Positions 46,076 through 58,070 of a stretch of DNA of 64,000 nt are shown one piece after another; the stretch's first letter is position 1; every line of letters starts with the position of its first letter. The DNA is from Rhinopomastus cyanomelas (taxonomy: Eukaryota > Chordata > Aves > Bucerotiformes > Rhinopomastidae): contig VXBP01008585.1 in the NCBI GenBank assembly GCA_013400115.1, positions 124,001 through 188,000 on the forward strand. Reading direction: 5' to 3'. The notes beneath the pieces are model-generated. The model worked only from the letters and a program-made list of their open reading frames with translations, was not told the origin of the DNA and searched no databases. A program made the translations under genes and the position numbers.

Positions 46076-48891
46076 CCTCAGTCATCTCATCTGTCACCAG
46101 CACTAGCTCACTGAACACCTTTCATTCCTCAGCTAAATGTCTGTGAGCCCAGTGTTGCTCATGAGATGTCCTGGAAACCTCATGCATCCTGGGTAGTAAC
46201 CCTATTATCTGTCTTTTCCTCCTTTCTTTGTCACTTTTGACTGCAGAGCCCAGATTTATTTTGGGGGAAATCTGGGGATGTGTTTCCTAGTCACGAGCAA
46301 CTTTTCACACAGGTTTTCTGTGTTCCAGAAGCCACATTAGCAAGGGCTGAGACAAATGAATTAGTCCAGCTTGACAAGACCTACTTCACAGCCTGGGCTC
46401 TCCCAAGGGCTCGCCTCTGGCTCACTCCAAGGTATAGACACAGTTGTTGTCTTTCCCAGTGCACCAAAGTTAGGAAACCAGTCACTACCCACAGCTCTGA
46501 CACCCCTACAGCCCCCTCCGCTTCACAGATGAATACACATCTTCAGTATTCCACTAGAAACACATCGGTGGCTTGGTTTACATCATTCCCTGCATCAGGA
46601 TGGACTTCAGGGGCAGTTCTATTGTGTGCCTGAAAATCACCTTTTCCAATATTATCCTTCATACCTTTCTCCCTCCTTTTGTCCCTTTCATTTTGACTCC
46701 TGAGCTTTACTGGCTCTGGAAGCCAAAGACAGCCATCCATCACAGATTATTTGACATGAAGGCAATTCAGAATCTCTCAGATCCCAGCGTGTGGACAAGT
46801 ATGACCTGAAGTATGACCTAACATTTAAATAATGACTCACCTTTGAATATCATGAGAAATTGGCTGACGATTTCAAGGTGATGCCCTTCCAAAGATATAC
46901 AATATTAATTCTTTACTACCATGTAGCTATATGCTCACTTGGAGAATCTTAAATAAACTTTACACTATGCAATTAATTTAGGGAAATTCTGAGTTCAATT
47001 ACTTGCTATAAAAATATTAAGCATATTACATCTGTCTGGACATGGTCTTCTAAATGAAAGGATGGTTTAATTATTCTAGAATAGAAATACAAACAGTGTC
47101 AAGATTTAACCACTGCTCAATTTAATGGAACTTCTGCCTAATTTTGCAAATCATTATTTATACAGTTAACATGCATAAAAAAATTAACAAATGACCTCCA
47201 TAATGTCGCTATAGTATAGTTAGCAGTGTAGGGAATTATTACAATCATGTTGAAAAAATACACCAGGGAAATCTATTCTTGCTTCCCAAACACAACAGTC
47301 ATGGAAAGGGGATGAGAAAGAAAGGAAAATACGTAAAAAATGCAGTTTCACCTAGCAAACCCTGGCCATGAAGTCAGTGCTGCTTCTCTCCTTCAAAAGA
47401 GGGGAGAGAATTTGAGACATTGCTGCGCTTACAAGCAGAGAGTGTGCAAAGTGAAACCTTCACAAAGAGCAGCTCCAAGACTAAATAAGAGCAGGAACCT
47501 GCTTCCAGCCAGCTTACTGCACTCAATCTATAGAATGAGCCTGCAAAACTTAGAAATCTCTATTAGAGGAATAGGAGATACAACAAGGTTGCAAATTTCA
47601 CCCTGTGCATTTCCAGAGGTTGTATGGGCTAGGACTTCAGGGGCTTTAACAGGATACTGATAGGGCTAGACGTATTGACACAGTATGGGGGTCATCTCAG
47701 CCTCTATGAAGTTAATGGGAGTTTCAGCAAGACCATATCGCTCTGAAACACCAGATTTTCAGAGAAACTGAATTTTAATGTAGACTGAATTTTCACTTGT
47801 TTACACCACTAAAACCTTGGTCTCTACTGGCAGAATACTATGTCCCCTTCCTTCCTACCTTCTCGCTGACTTTTATACTTCCACACCCTGCTGATTTACA
47901 TCTGGAAGTGTCAGCTGAGATGTTTTTTGAGGCACACACTGTACTTAAGGAAAGAGGTATGTGGGACTGGATGCAGATAGTGCTTTATTACAGCAGCACA
48001 CCCAAATCATCTGATTGCATCCTTATTCCCACAACAAACAGAGAACGAGAAGGGGGGAAACCTGTACCTCCCTCTGAAGCACGATGTAAAATAAAAAACA
48101 TCCAGAAGTGGGTACTCAGAGACCACAGGGGCAGCTTCAGTGCTGCAGTGCTTCAAAGATGCCTGTTTGTCAGAGCCATAGGTGGTGCTTTTGTTTGTTT
48201 GCGAGGTGAACCTCAACCAAGGAAACAACTGTGCAGCACTCTTTTTCTCCTTTATTAAAAGCCTTCTGGTAGAGAATAGAAAATTATCTCTTCAGAAACT
48301 GCAGAAGGGTTTTACTGCACTAGACAACATAATAGAAGATATTCATTCTTCCATAAGAGTTATTGAAAATATTTTTTAGTAGTCTTTCAGAACAACATCA
48401 GATGGAGTCCCCAAACATCCTTCGCCGATGCTATATGGAAATTCCCCTCCAAGTCGCTTTCAGAACAGGAAAGATTCTCCACACCCATTAAGATAGAAAA
48501 GATTCAAACTATTTCTGGGGGAAATAGTTTTCCTGTTCTTTAGCCTCTAATCTTTCTGCTATGTTGATTTTTTTTGTTATCTGAGTAAGCAAGCATGGCA
48601 GGCTCTCAAAACAGTCTTGCTGAGTTGTCACAAGAACCAGAGCACCGGGGAAGGAAGGGGACAAGCAGGAATATATAAACTGCAGCATCTCATCTTTAAC
48701 CAGGGGATCCTTTGATTTTTATGGAAGGCAAGAATGTCAGAGAGGCATGTGGAAATTCCCATTTCCACATGGAGAAGAGACATTAAAGTCCCTGCTTCCA
48801 CTACTTTTTCTTGCTTTCCTGATGTTAACCTCACAGACCTAGTCAGCTATATTCCTCTTCTCTTCATTACTGAAGGCAGATGAGAAAATCA
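46076..48891. other. Unique DNA
   Basis: No gene or repeat is recognised. ORFs of 117 codons (46280-46633) and 153 codons (47797-48258) have no motif. A phrase near 47696-47725 (CTATGAAGTTAATGGGAG) faintly resembles an ancient reptile/bird repeat. Confidence 0.4.
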
Positions 48892-50101
48892 AGCAGCCCT
48901 TGCAACGGTGAGTTAGTGAGACTCACCAGGGCTTTGCTTTAGTTTATAAGGAACTTTGACACAAGTTACTAGGGTGCTGCCTGCATCCCTACTTAAACAC
49001 AGGAAAAAAGAGCATTTTGTTTTACAAAGCTACTCTACATGTTCAAGGTCATCAACAGAAGAAATTTATACATCAAAAAGTCTATCCTTAGCCTAGAAAA
49101 CCACAGCTACACATGGTTACTGTCTCTATATGAGTTTGTATTTTAGAAGAGAGAGATGTGCTGTGATGTGGTGATTGGCCTGGTCTCTAGCAAGACTTTA
49201 TATTTCAGGTTCAGGAGGGTGTTTTTCGTGCCATTTGTCGGTGCTTTGGATTATGCTATGCAACAAGCTCTCCCTTTGCACCTCCTGCCTCTCACAGTTC
49301 TCAGCACTCATTAGAGAAGTCTGACACAAAGTTCTGGATCCAGAATGTTCGGGGGTCTTGGAACCCAGCAAAGCTTCACATTTTCCAATGAATCTCTTGC
49401 ATGTCAAATAGCTCAAAGCAGAAACACATATCCCATTAACCCTTAAGCCTGGGCATATTTCAAATCCACGTCTTGACCAGTGTGTCAAGACTGTGTGTTG
49501 GATGAATCATATATGAGGCACAGTTTGTGAAATTCAGTGAATTTTATTAAGGTTATTAGGAGTTCTTCAAATCATTTGAGAGCCAGAGGACTTCTGGGTT
49601 CATCGTATTAGATAAATCCTGCCAAAAACATGCCAGCTGGGCATACTTGCTCTGGACTATCACTGTAATGACATTTTGTAACTAAGCATCTTATTCTCCT
49701 TAGCTCAAATAGCATTTTTTTATTTTATTTTGTGAATTTCACGTAATGGAGATGAATATAACTAACAAATATTAACAAGGCCTCATAAGCAGTGTTCTGA
49801 AAAATTTCCAAGAAGATTGGTAGAGAAAGATAGTGTCCTATGTTCAGGACTTACAAAATACATCAAATCAACAAATCAACCTTCTGTAGTATAGATGTTT
49901 TCTTGGCATTTGTTTTGAATGTGTTATCAGACTCTGACAGCAATGAAAATATCTCTGTTTGGAGGAATCACAGAATCACACAGACTTGCAGAACTTTAGG
50001 GATTGGAAGGGACTTCAAAAGATCATCTAGTCCAATCCCCCCACCTCAGCATGATCACCTAGATCAAGTCACACAGGAACATATCCAGGGGAGTTTTAAA
50101 C
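48892..50101. repeat. Left copy of gap-flanking direct repeat
   Basis: These 1210 bp are repeated almost exactly at 50318-51530. I compared them line by line and saw two substitutions (50025, 50076) and two small block differences (around 49327 and 49866). The copy ends at the first N, in the middle of a CR1. It holds mainly unique DNA plus the 3' end of that CR1. Confidence 0.95.
49964..50101 (-). mobile_element. CR1 3' end cut by the gap
   Basis: GAATCACAGAATCACACAG and AGGGATTGGAAGGGACTTC start an antisense CR1 that runs to the gap (last bases GAGTTTTAAAC). The same insertion is seen complete in the right copy at 51393. Confidence 0.92.
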
Positions 50102-50317
50102 NNNNNNNNNNNNNNNNNNNNNNNNNNNNNNNNNNNNNNNNNNNNNNNNNNNNNNNNNNNNNNNNNNNNNNNNNNNNNNNNNNNNNNNNNNNNNNNNNNN
50201 NNNNNNNNNNNNNNNNNNNNNNNNNNNNNNNNNNNNNNNNNNNNNNNNNNNNNNNNNNNNNNNNNNNNNNNNNNNNNNNNNNNNNNNNNNNNNNNNNNNN
50301 NNNNNNNNNNNNNNNNN
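50102..50317. other. Assembly gap, 216 N
   Basis: This is a run of undetermined bases. Near-identical sequence on both sides suggests that the flanks are overlapping ends of one locus, so the N length may not represent real missing DNA. Confidence 0.98.
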
Positions 50318-51530
50318 AGCAGCCCTTGCAACGGTGAGTTAGTGAGACTCACCAGGGCTTTGCTTTAGTTTATAAGGAACTTTGACACAAGTTACTAGGG
50401 TGCTGCCTGCATCCCTACTTAAACACAGGAAAAAAGAGCATTTTGTTTTACAAAGCTACTCTACATGTTCAAGGTCATCAACAGAAGAAATTTATACATC
50501 AAAAAGTCTATCCTTAGCCTAGAAAACCACAGCTACACATGGTTACTGTCTCTATATGAGTTTGTATTTTAGAAGAGAGAGATGTGCTGTGATGTGGTGA
50601 TTGGCCTGGTCTCTAGCAAGACTTTATATTTCAGGTTCAGGAGGGTGTTTTTCGTGCCATTTGTCGGTGCTTTGGATTATGCTATGCAACAAGCTCTCCC
50701 TTTGCACCTCCTGCCTCTCACAGTTCTCAGCACTCATTAGAGAAGTCTGACATTAGAGAAGTTCTGGATCCAGAATGTTCGGGGGTCTTGGAACCCAGCA
50801 AAGCTTCACATTTTCCAATGAATCTCTTGCATGTCAAATAGCTCAAAGCAGAAACACATATCCCATTAACCCTTAAGCCTGGGCATATTTCAAATCCACG
50901 TCTTGACCAGTGTGTCAAGACTGTGTGTTGGATGAATCATATATGAGGCACAGTTTGTGAAATTCAGTGAATTTTATTAAGGTTATTAGGAGTTCTTCAA
51001 ATCATTTGAGAGCCAGAGGACTTCTGGGTTCATCGTATTAGATAAATCCTGCCAAAAACATGCCAGCTGGGCATACTTGCTCTGGACTATCACTGTAATG
51101 ACATTTTGTAACTAAGCATCTTATTCTCCTTAGCTCAAATAGCATTTTTTTATTTTATTTTGTGAATTTCACGTAATGGAGATGAATATAACTAACAAAT
51201 ATTAACAAGGCCTCATAAGCAGTGTTCTGAAAAATTTCCAAGAAGATTGGTAGAGAAAGATAGTGTCCTATGTTCAGGACTTACAAAATACATCAGTTAA
51301 CAAATCAACCTTCTGTAGTATAGATGTTTTCTTGGCATTTGTTTTGAATGTGTTATCAGACTCTGACAGCAATGAAAATATCTCTGTTTGGAGGAATCAC
51401 AGAATCACACAGACTTGCAGAACTTTAGGGATTGGAAGGGACTTCAAAAGATCTTCTAGTCCAATCCCCCCACCTCAGCATGATCACCTAGATCAAGTCA
51501 CACAAGAACATATCCAGGGGAGTTTTAAAC
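50318..51530. repeat. Right copy of gap-flanking direct repeat
   Basis: This 1213-bp copy starts at the first base after the gap (AGCAGCCCTTGCAACGG) and runs into the CR1 at 51393. It differs from the left copy by an ATTAGAGAAG-type local duplication near 50750 (ORF content shifts, confirming that it is non-coding) and by GTTAAC against AAATCAAC near 51296. Confidence 0.95.
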
Positions 51531-51935
51531 ATCTTCAGAGAAGGAGACTCCACAACCACCCTGGGCAGCTTGTTCCAGTGCTCCATCACCCTCACTGGGA
51601 AGAAGTTCCTTCTCATATTTGTGTGGAACCTCCTATGTTCCAGCCTCTTGTCTTATCACTAGATGACACTGAGAAGAGCCTGACTCCATCCTCCTTGCAC
51701 CCACCCTTCACATATTTATAAACATTAATGAGGTCACTCTTCGGTCTCCTCCAAGCTAAAGAGACCCAGCTCCCTCAGCTTTTCCTCATACAGCAGGTGT
51801 TCCACTCCATTGATCATCTTTTTGGCTCTGTGCTGGACTCTCTACAGCAGTTCTGTGTCCTTGTTGAACTGAGAGGCCCAGAACTGGACACAATTGTCCA
51901 GATGCAGTCTCCCTAGGGCAGAGTAGAGGGGGATA
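51393..51935 (-). mobile_element. CR1 LINE, 5'-truncated
   Basis: This is the full view of the CR1 cut at 50101. It has the tail GAATCACAGAATCACAC, the body in reverse with terminal ORF2 wording (ATGTTCCAGCCTCTTGTC, AAGCTAAAGAGACCCAGCTC), and upstream CCAGAACTGGACACAATTG and AGGGCAGAGTAGAGGG. Two internal deletions are visible: the GCTTACACCCATTGCCC block is missing near 51642, and about 6 bp are lost near 51751. It is 5'-truncated near 51935. Confidence 0.92.
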
Positions 51936-54900
51936 CCAGTCTGGCCAAGATTTGAATTCAAGAATGAGCAATGAACATTAGGTGTAGTGAAGAATCCTTT
52001 CTCCTCTGTTAAAACTCTTCTGCCTTATGTTGTCAAGGCTGTGTAATTTATATCACTATCACCAGCCAAGCCACAAACAGACTTTCCAAGCTATGACCTG
52101 AGCCCAAAGTCACACTTGTTAATGCTTCAAATTTTTGCAGAGTACAAATAAGGAGCTTTCTAACTTTACTAATTTGGGTGTTTGGGAAATCTGCAATTCG
52201 GTCATTGTTCCAAAAACCATGTTGGACAGATTGACAGAGGTTGGCATCTTTGCTATCATAAATGAGATTATAATCTGCATTAAGTTTAATAAATAGCAGT
52301 GCTAGTGTAAAATCAAAGTCTCAGAGAACAACAGTATTTTTTTCATCAGGTCCTGCATGATCCAAGAGGATAAGGTTGATCATAACATCAACAATGTGCT
52401 TCAGCAATGGCACAAGTGATAGACAAGTGATAATCTTTAGGAATCCACATGGCTTGCACCCCCCACAGTCAAAAACTATGTTAAAAACATTTAAAATTCT
52501 ATGTTTTATTGAATAGATTTCTGCAGGGAAAAGTGCTGTGATGCTAATTAGAAATGATATATTAGTGTAAAAAAAACAGGCTTAGCATAGGTTTCCATTC
52601 ATAAATTCTCACTTGCCTAGTAGGAAAAGTTAGTTAGACAATAAGTCTAAAGACTGGTTAGGTGTGTAATCATAGTGCTATTATGTCAATGGGTTTTTTT
52701 GTTGTTGTGTTATCCAGAAAAGATTCAGCAAATCCCTACATGAAAGCTAGAGGTGAAACAGTTCGCCAGAGAAGATTTTTGCAAAATAAATCTATATATT
52801 ATCATGCCTTCTTTGTTGAGCATCTTTTACTGTACTGTGCATTTTTTTGCTGAGTTCACATGAGTGGCAGAACCACAGACATTGTCGAGCAGTCCTGTTT
52901 ACAGTCAGGGTTGCTCCTTGGACTGACCTGGTTTAAGAAGGCTGCTTATTTTAGTAGAGCTTGTTTCACCACTTAAACACTCATTAGAGAAGGCAGTGGG
53001 GAACATCTTTTCACACAGGAAGGGATCTTTGGCTAAAGAGGAAGTGGGAACATATATAAATTTTCACTGATACTTAAGCCTGAAAGCAGTTACAAGCACA
53101 GCCCACTTGTGCTGTCCTTGATGCAGCTGTATGCCTGGGCACATTTCAAATGCACATTGCCTGGGATTCAGACACCTCTCTGCTGTCCTACAGGCTTGAT
53201 ATTACCCTACCAACAGCTTTGCTTTGGCAGGTTGCTGTGCTCAAATCTGAACCGCCTAAAACGGGACATTTAATTGTGGTTGTGGCCAGAGGATCTTCAG
53301 AATTAATCGCTTCTGCCACATCAGCATGTGGCAAATAACTCAGTCCTGCCTGTGCAACAGTATGAACCAGGCCAGGAGAAGAAAAGAATGTGATTTGCAT
53401 TGTGATGCAAACAACATGCTCAGGCTCGGTCTGCGGTGTGATGCCCACATCTTGCTAAAACCGATGTCTTGCGCCTGTTCCATCCTGATATGATCCACTG
53501 GGATTCCTCAGCCTTCAGGATACGTGCTCTGCAGAATGCTTCCTGCAGCTTTCCAGTTAAAGGCAGCTGGGCAGAGTACTGGGTATTGCAGTCTGCAAAG
53601 AAACAAAATGTTATGACAGTGATGGGTTTGGGGCAGGGGTTGTTCTGTTACCTCTGTGATTGCCCAAAAGAAATTAAAGGGAGTTGAGCTCTTTGGCTGG
53701 GTAAACTCCCGTAGCTTTGTTGAAATCAGCACAATGCCACTGCTTATAGACTAGTTATTACAAACTACGTCTAGAGTTAGTCGTGAATATTTGACAGAAA
53801 GTGTCACCGAAATGGAGTTTTCCTATAGAAATAATTTGCTGTTTAATACTGGGAAAAGAATAATTTAAACTTTTTTACATATTTTTAACTTTTGTGTTCA
53901 GACGTATTTTAAAACATACTGGGTTTTCCCATAATAAATTTAAAATAATTTTCAAAGTGCTTTCTCTTTTATTTTGAAAAAAGTCTTGGTCAATAGAATT
54001 TTTTTTCTAGAAAAGGAGAAAATTGAGCACTTGTAAATGAAACAAGTATCAAGATTACAGCTGGCCCCTGGCAGAATTCTAGGTCAATGCATACCAAAGA
54101 ACTTAAATGTGTGTGGTTACATGAAAGAGAAACAGTTCTGTGTAGAGGACACGAATGCTGACACAACAGTGAAGTTAATGATGTTACCTCAGTGGGACAT
54201 AAAAGTGCTTTATTTTAAGTCCAGTGTCTGGGGGCTGCACTGAATAGGCAAACTGAGTAACTGGAGGCATATCTGCAGGCTCTAAATAAAGTAGCAAAAA
54301 CATACTGCAGGAGTAAGGGCATCACTGGGACCCGCCGCAACCTGTGTGTTCTCACTGAAGCAACAGTCCTGGATACACTATTTTTTTCTGTGCTAATGAC
54401 AGCAACAGCTTGAGTGACTCGCAGTTGAATGCACACTGTGTCAAACAGAAACAGTATTTAGCACAGGATTAACCACCCTGAGCTTAGTTTCCAGTCTCTT
54501 TCCAGTTCACTTGCATGTTCTTATTGTGAGGTTCTTGTCAGACCAAGATGCAATAAATTTTGGGTTAGGTCTGGACAGAATTTGGTGGTTTTGATTTAAA
54601 ATCTCGTACTATGTTTGTTCCATATAGGAATATCAAATCTGCAGAGACTATGAACCGAATTCCGGTCGCCAAACTTATGGAAGGTGGATATAGAGATTGC
54701 AAAGGCTGTCTTTGTCACTAGGGCAAGCCAATCCCAGACCTCCTGGGAAATATTGAAGTGCCAAGTGCAGTGTGGCTTTTAGTCATCATAATTGTATTTA
54801 TGAAACTACCATGCCACCTGCTCAAGTGCTTGCTTTTCTGCTCAGCCTATTAAAACACAGTAGCCAAGTCATAAAATATGTATTAGAAGAATCAGACAAA

Positions 54901-55454
54901 GTGTTACGTGTGGCCATGGAGAGGGAGCACCCTTGAGCAAACACAAGGAAACACAAAACCTATTGACTTCCCCAAATCTGGCAGCATCACTGGTTTAGGA
55001 CAGGAGATGCCAAATCAAAGAGTGAGTTGTGGCTGCTGCTGAGCAAGACTTGAGCTCTCAGATGGCTTCTGCTAGGAGCTCCCAGCCCCCAGCACTGCTC
55101 CAGGGCTTTTCTCTAGACTGTTGATTGTCTGCACAGCATTTGGTGACTTGCTGTGAAAGATCTTTTGACATCCCCCTCACTGCCGCTACAAATAGTCTTG
55201 GAAGATACATATGCTACTCCGCTGCAGATTATAACTTCTGATCTTTCTCCCCAGTCACCATAGTTACCTTTTCATCTGAAGGCCAGCAATTGCATTGTGC
55301 AGGGTTTTTTGTGGTGGTTGTATTTTGGGTTTTTCACACAGGAAACTCAATCAAGGCTAAGCAGTTATTTGGTTTTGGACTCAACCACATCTTTCCTGCA
55401 GCTCATTAACAGCTTGTGAGACTTTCCCAGGCTTTTCTTTATCTGCACACTTAG
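51936..55454. other. Unique DNA, very AT-rich near 53.9 kb
   Basis: No gene or repeat family is recognised in about 3.5 kb. An AT-rich patch with long T runs occurs at 53850-54015. ORFs stay below about 90 codons. Confidence 0.4.
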
Positions 55455-56572
55455 TGTCATGGTTTGAATGACCTTGTTTCGTCCCTTCGGTTGGTGCTTG
55501 CATTCTTAGGCACTCCAACTGGCTCTCGGGTAGAATTTACCAGGCAATGAATCAATTTTGTGGAAGAGGAAAGATTTCATTGGACCCACACCCAAGATAA
55601 GGAAAAAACTCCAAATAAGTGAACAAACAACAGAAACTGCACCACAGCACCATTACACACATTCTACGATGGGAGAGAATGCTGTAGTGGTCTTCGGCTT
55701 CAGATGGGAGCTCCAGGGGGAAAGGGCATATCTTTTAACAAATGGGGACCAAGACCACCCCTGGGATAGAGGCTGTCTGCCTGAGCTCTTCCAAATGCGG
55801 AGGCTACTCCAAACCGTCCACAAGCTCTCTCTTTTCGCACTTCCAGTGAGTCTTCAGGGCATCATGTGGCGTGGAGGGCAGATGCACCAGCATGGAAAAA
55901 TGTATCTTTGATGGCAGCAGGCACTTGGGTGCAACAGTACAGGCATCACCCCCAGTCTCTCAGCAATTTGCCAAAGGTTTAAGAATTACAAGTCCCTTCA
56001 GCTTCTTTGGCACACACAATCCAGCCAAACAACAAAGAAAAACATCAAATGCTCCGTGGGCCACTTTCTGCCGCTTACTCAAGCATCTCCCAGTTTCTCA
56101 GTCACAGCTGTGGCAGAGCTTCTCTACCCTGCTGCCAGAGCAAAGCCAAGATGTCTCCAGCCATGTGGCTAAGATGGCACCATCAGTGGTAACAGCCCCA
56201 TCATGGGCTTGGAGGCTCTCTTCCCCATGGCTACAGGCTGTGGTTCACCATATCTGACATTACCTGATTAGCTTGCAGTGTTGCTGGCTTGTGACTGCAA
56301 GGTGTAGGTGGAGGCAGCACAGGCAGAGATGCTTGCAGCCAGTTTGCAGCTGCTCTTCTACCCGCTGCTCCAACAGATTTGACATCATGAATTCCTGTCC
56401 CTGCAGGCTCTGGTGGCTTCCCCTCAGCTAAATAGGGGGGACTTTCCCCAACCATGGCTTCAACCCCAACCTCACAACAGGAAGCTGGAATCGCAGGAAC
56501 TGCAGGAGCGGGAGTGGGAGGAGGGTGCAGTTAATACAGAAAAGCACAAACCCATGGTTTCAAACCATAACA
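55455..56572. mobile_element. Solo LTR (1118 bp), ERV-type
   Basis: The left terminus is TGTCATGGTTTGAA and the right terminus TTCAAACCATAACA, whose complement is TGTTATGGTTTGAA. The inverted termini therefore match at 13 of 14 positions and give the TG...CA ends of an LTR. The flanks are CTTAG and TTTAG, a 5-bp target duplication with one mismatch. No gag, pol or env is present, so this is a solo LTR left after recombination. Long inverted termini with 5-bp duplications suggest an ERVL-like avian family. ORFs of up to 128 codons inside have no retroviral motif. Orientation is undecided. Inner sequence includes CTAAATAGGGGGGACTTTCC at about 56426. Confidence 0.85.
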
Positions 56573-57902
56573 TTTAGTAACTGAAAACTTCAACTGCCAT
56601 TCATTCAGCATTTTTGCTGCATTTTCACTATTTTTCCACTAGGTGCCTTAAGTGCAAAAACAGTTGTTCATCAAGAGCACTCTACACTTTTTCTCTGCAG
56701 TTGAGGTGAGCCCTACCCATACCTTCCAGAAAATTGTGTCCACCTTTCCAAACCAGACTAATGCCAGGACATTCCGCTCCAAAATTTCATTGTACCCCTT
56801 AGAAAATAAAAAGTAAAATTTTGAGCTGGTTCAGAGCAGCTCTAGGTGAGGCAGTATCTTCATTAGGAATCATTTGTTCCAGGTTTATCCGCAGGATGTA
56901 TTGGATATCCCCATCCCTGTAAGAATTCCCAGTGGAGATGATCTGATCCTAAGCAGGGAGCTTTCATACAAGCACATACTGGAAACGTGCAAACATTTGG
57001 CATAAAATGCTGATCCACTTATATCAAGGACACTGACATTGTACACCTAGATCATGTGCATGATCACTCTGCCAGATGCCTGTGATTTATGGTTGCATGA
57101 AGGACCAACCCCTCTCCCTGTAACTGAATAGTATACTCTCATGTCAAAATTTAGATACCTACACTCCAAATCTGAGGGAATGCAAACAAATAATTGATGC
57201 TTCCGCCATGTACCACCTGGCTTTTTATGAGCTCAAATGTAACACAACGGATAGCATCATATTAGAAGGTGGAATGATGAAAATGTTTAGGCAGTTTTAT
57301 TACCTTTCTGTTCATAATAAGATCAAAGCAAACCAAAGGATGACACAAATTTCACCAGTACATGACATGAATAACATGTGGTTTTACACTTTTTATTTGC
57401 ATGTCTGTCTCATGCACTTCATTGTACAAAGCTGCTTTTGTTTTTTTACCATGATGTTGATAAGCACTGTTTTCATACTAAATGCTCATCTTCTCTAGCA
57501 GGTTACTCTCCCGACACTGACTACAGAACTCTCAATGAATTGGTTTATGTAATGAGATACTTAGCTCTCCAAAAATGGATGTTGATTTAGATCATGCCCT
57601 GGCAGAACATAAAATAAACTGCAAATCAGTACTCATCCTTCTGAGACTCTTCCTCAGTCACAAACAAAGAACCACTTAAAGGATACTAATATATACACAC
57701 ATCTCTTTGCTCCTCCACTTTATTATGCACAACACAAATAACTAGAAAATAAATCCCCACTTTCTTTTACTCAAGTAGATTTTTTTTTTCTTGAACTAGT
57801 ATCAAATTGTAGAGGGAATGTATTGTGTTATTTTCATTGACAGTATGCTAAGCAAAGTATAGAATTTAATTCAAACCAGAAGTTTCCACCTGATATTTCA
57901 TC
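56573..57902. other. Unique DNA
   Basis: Nothing recognisable. ORFs of 96 and 70 codons (57208-57590) overlap and look hydrophobic by chance, with many Phe/Leu codons from T-rich sequence. Confidence 0.4.
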
Positions 57903-58070
57903 AGTGAAACAGTGGAACTCTTTGCCCATGGAGGCTGAGCCCCCTCAGTCTGTGGAGCCTTTCATGACTCATTTGCACAAAGGCATGAGCAGCCTCAGCG
58001 CTGACTCTGCTTTAAGCAGATGGTGGGACTGGACTCCCTTCCAGTTTGGAGGGTTATACAATTCTGTAAA
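57903..58070 (+). mobile_element. Old CR1 3' fragment, sense strand
   Basis: The stretch AGTGAAACAGTGGAACTC, TTGCCCATGGAGGCTG, GGTGGGACTGGACTCCCTTC and GTTATACAATTCTGTAAA follows the order of a CR1 3' end (final ORF2 codons, 'gga-ctggact-ccttcca', then an ATTCTGT tail). It is strongly diverged, an old insertion. Confidence 0.65.

Noticed and set aside
46280..46633. 117-codon plus-strand ORF
   Set aside because: No motif or exon signals. Composition is ordinary for non-coding DNA.
47797..48258. 153-codon plus-strand ORF
   Set aside because: No recognisable domain and overlapping open frames. Probably chance in unique DNA.
55558..56257. ORFs of 117 and 128 codons at 55558-56257
   Set aside because: They lie within the solo LTR and show no gag, pol, env or host domain.
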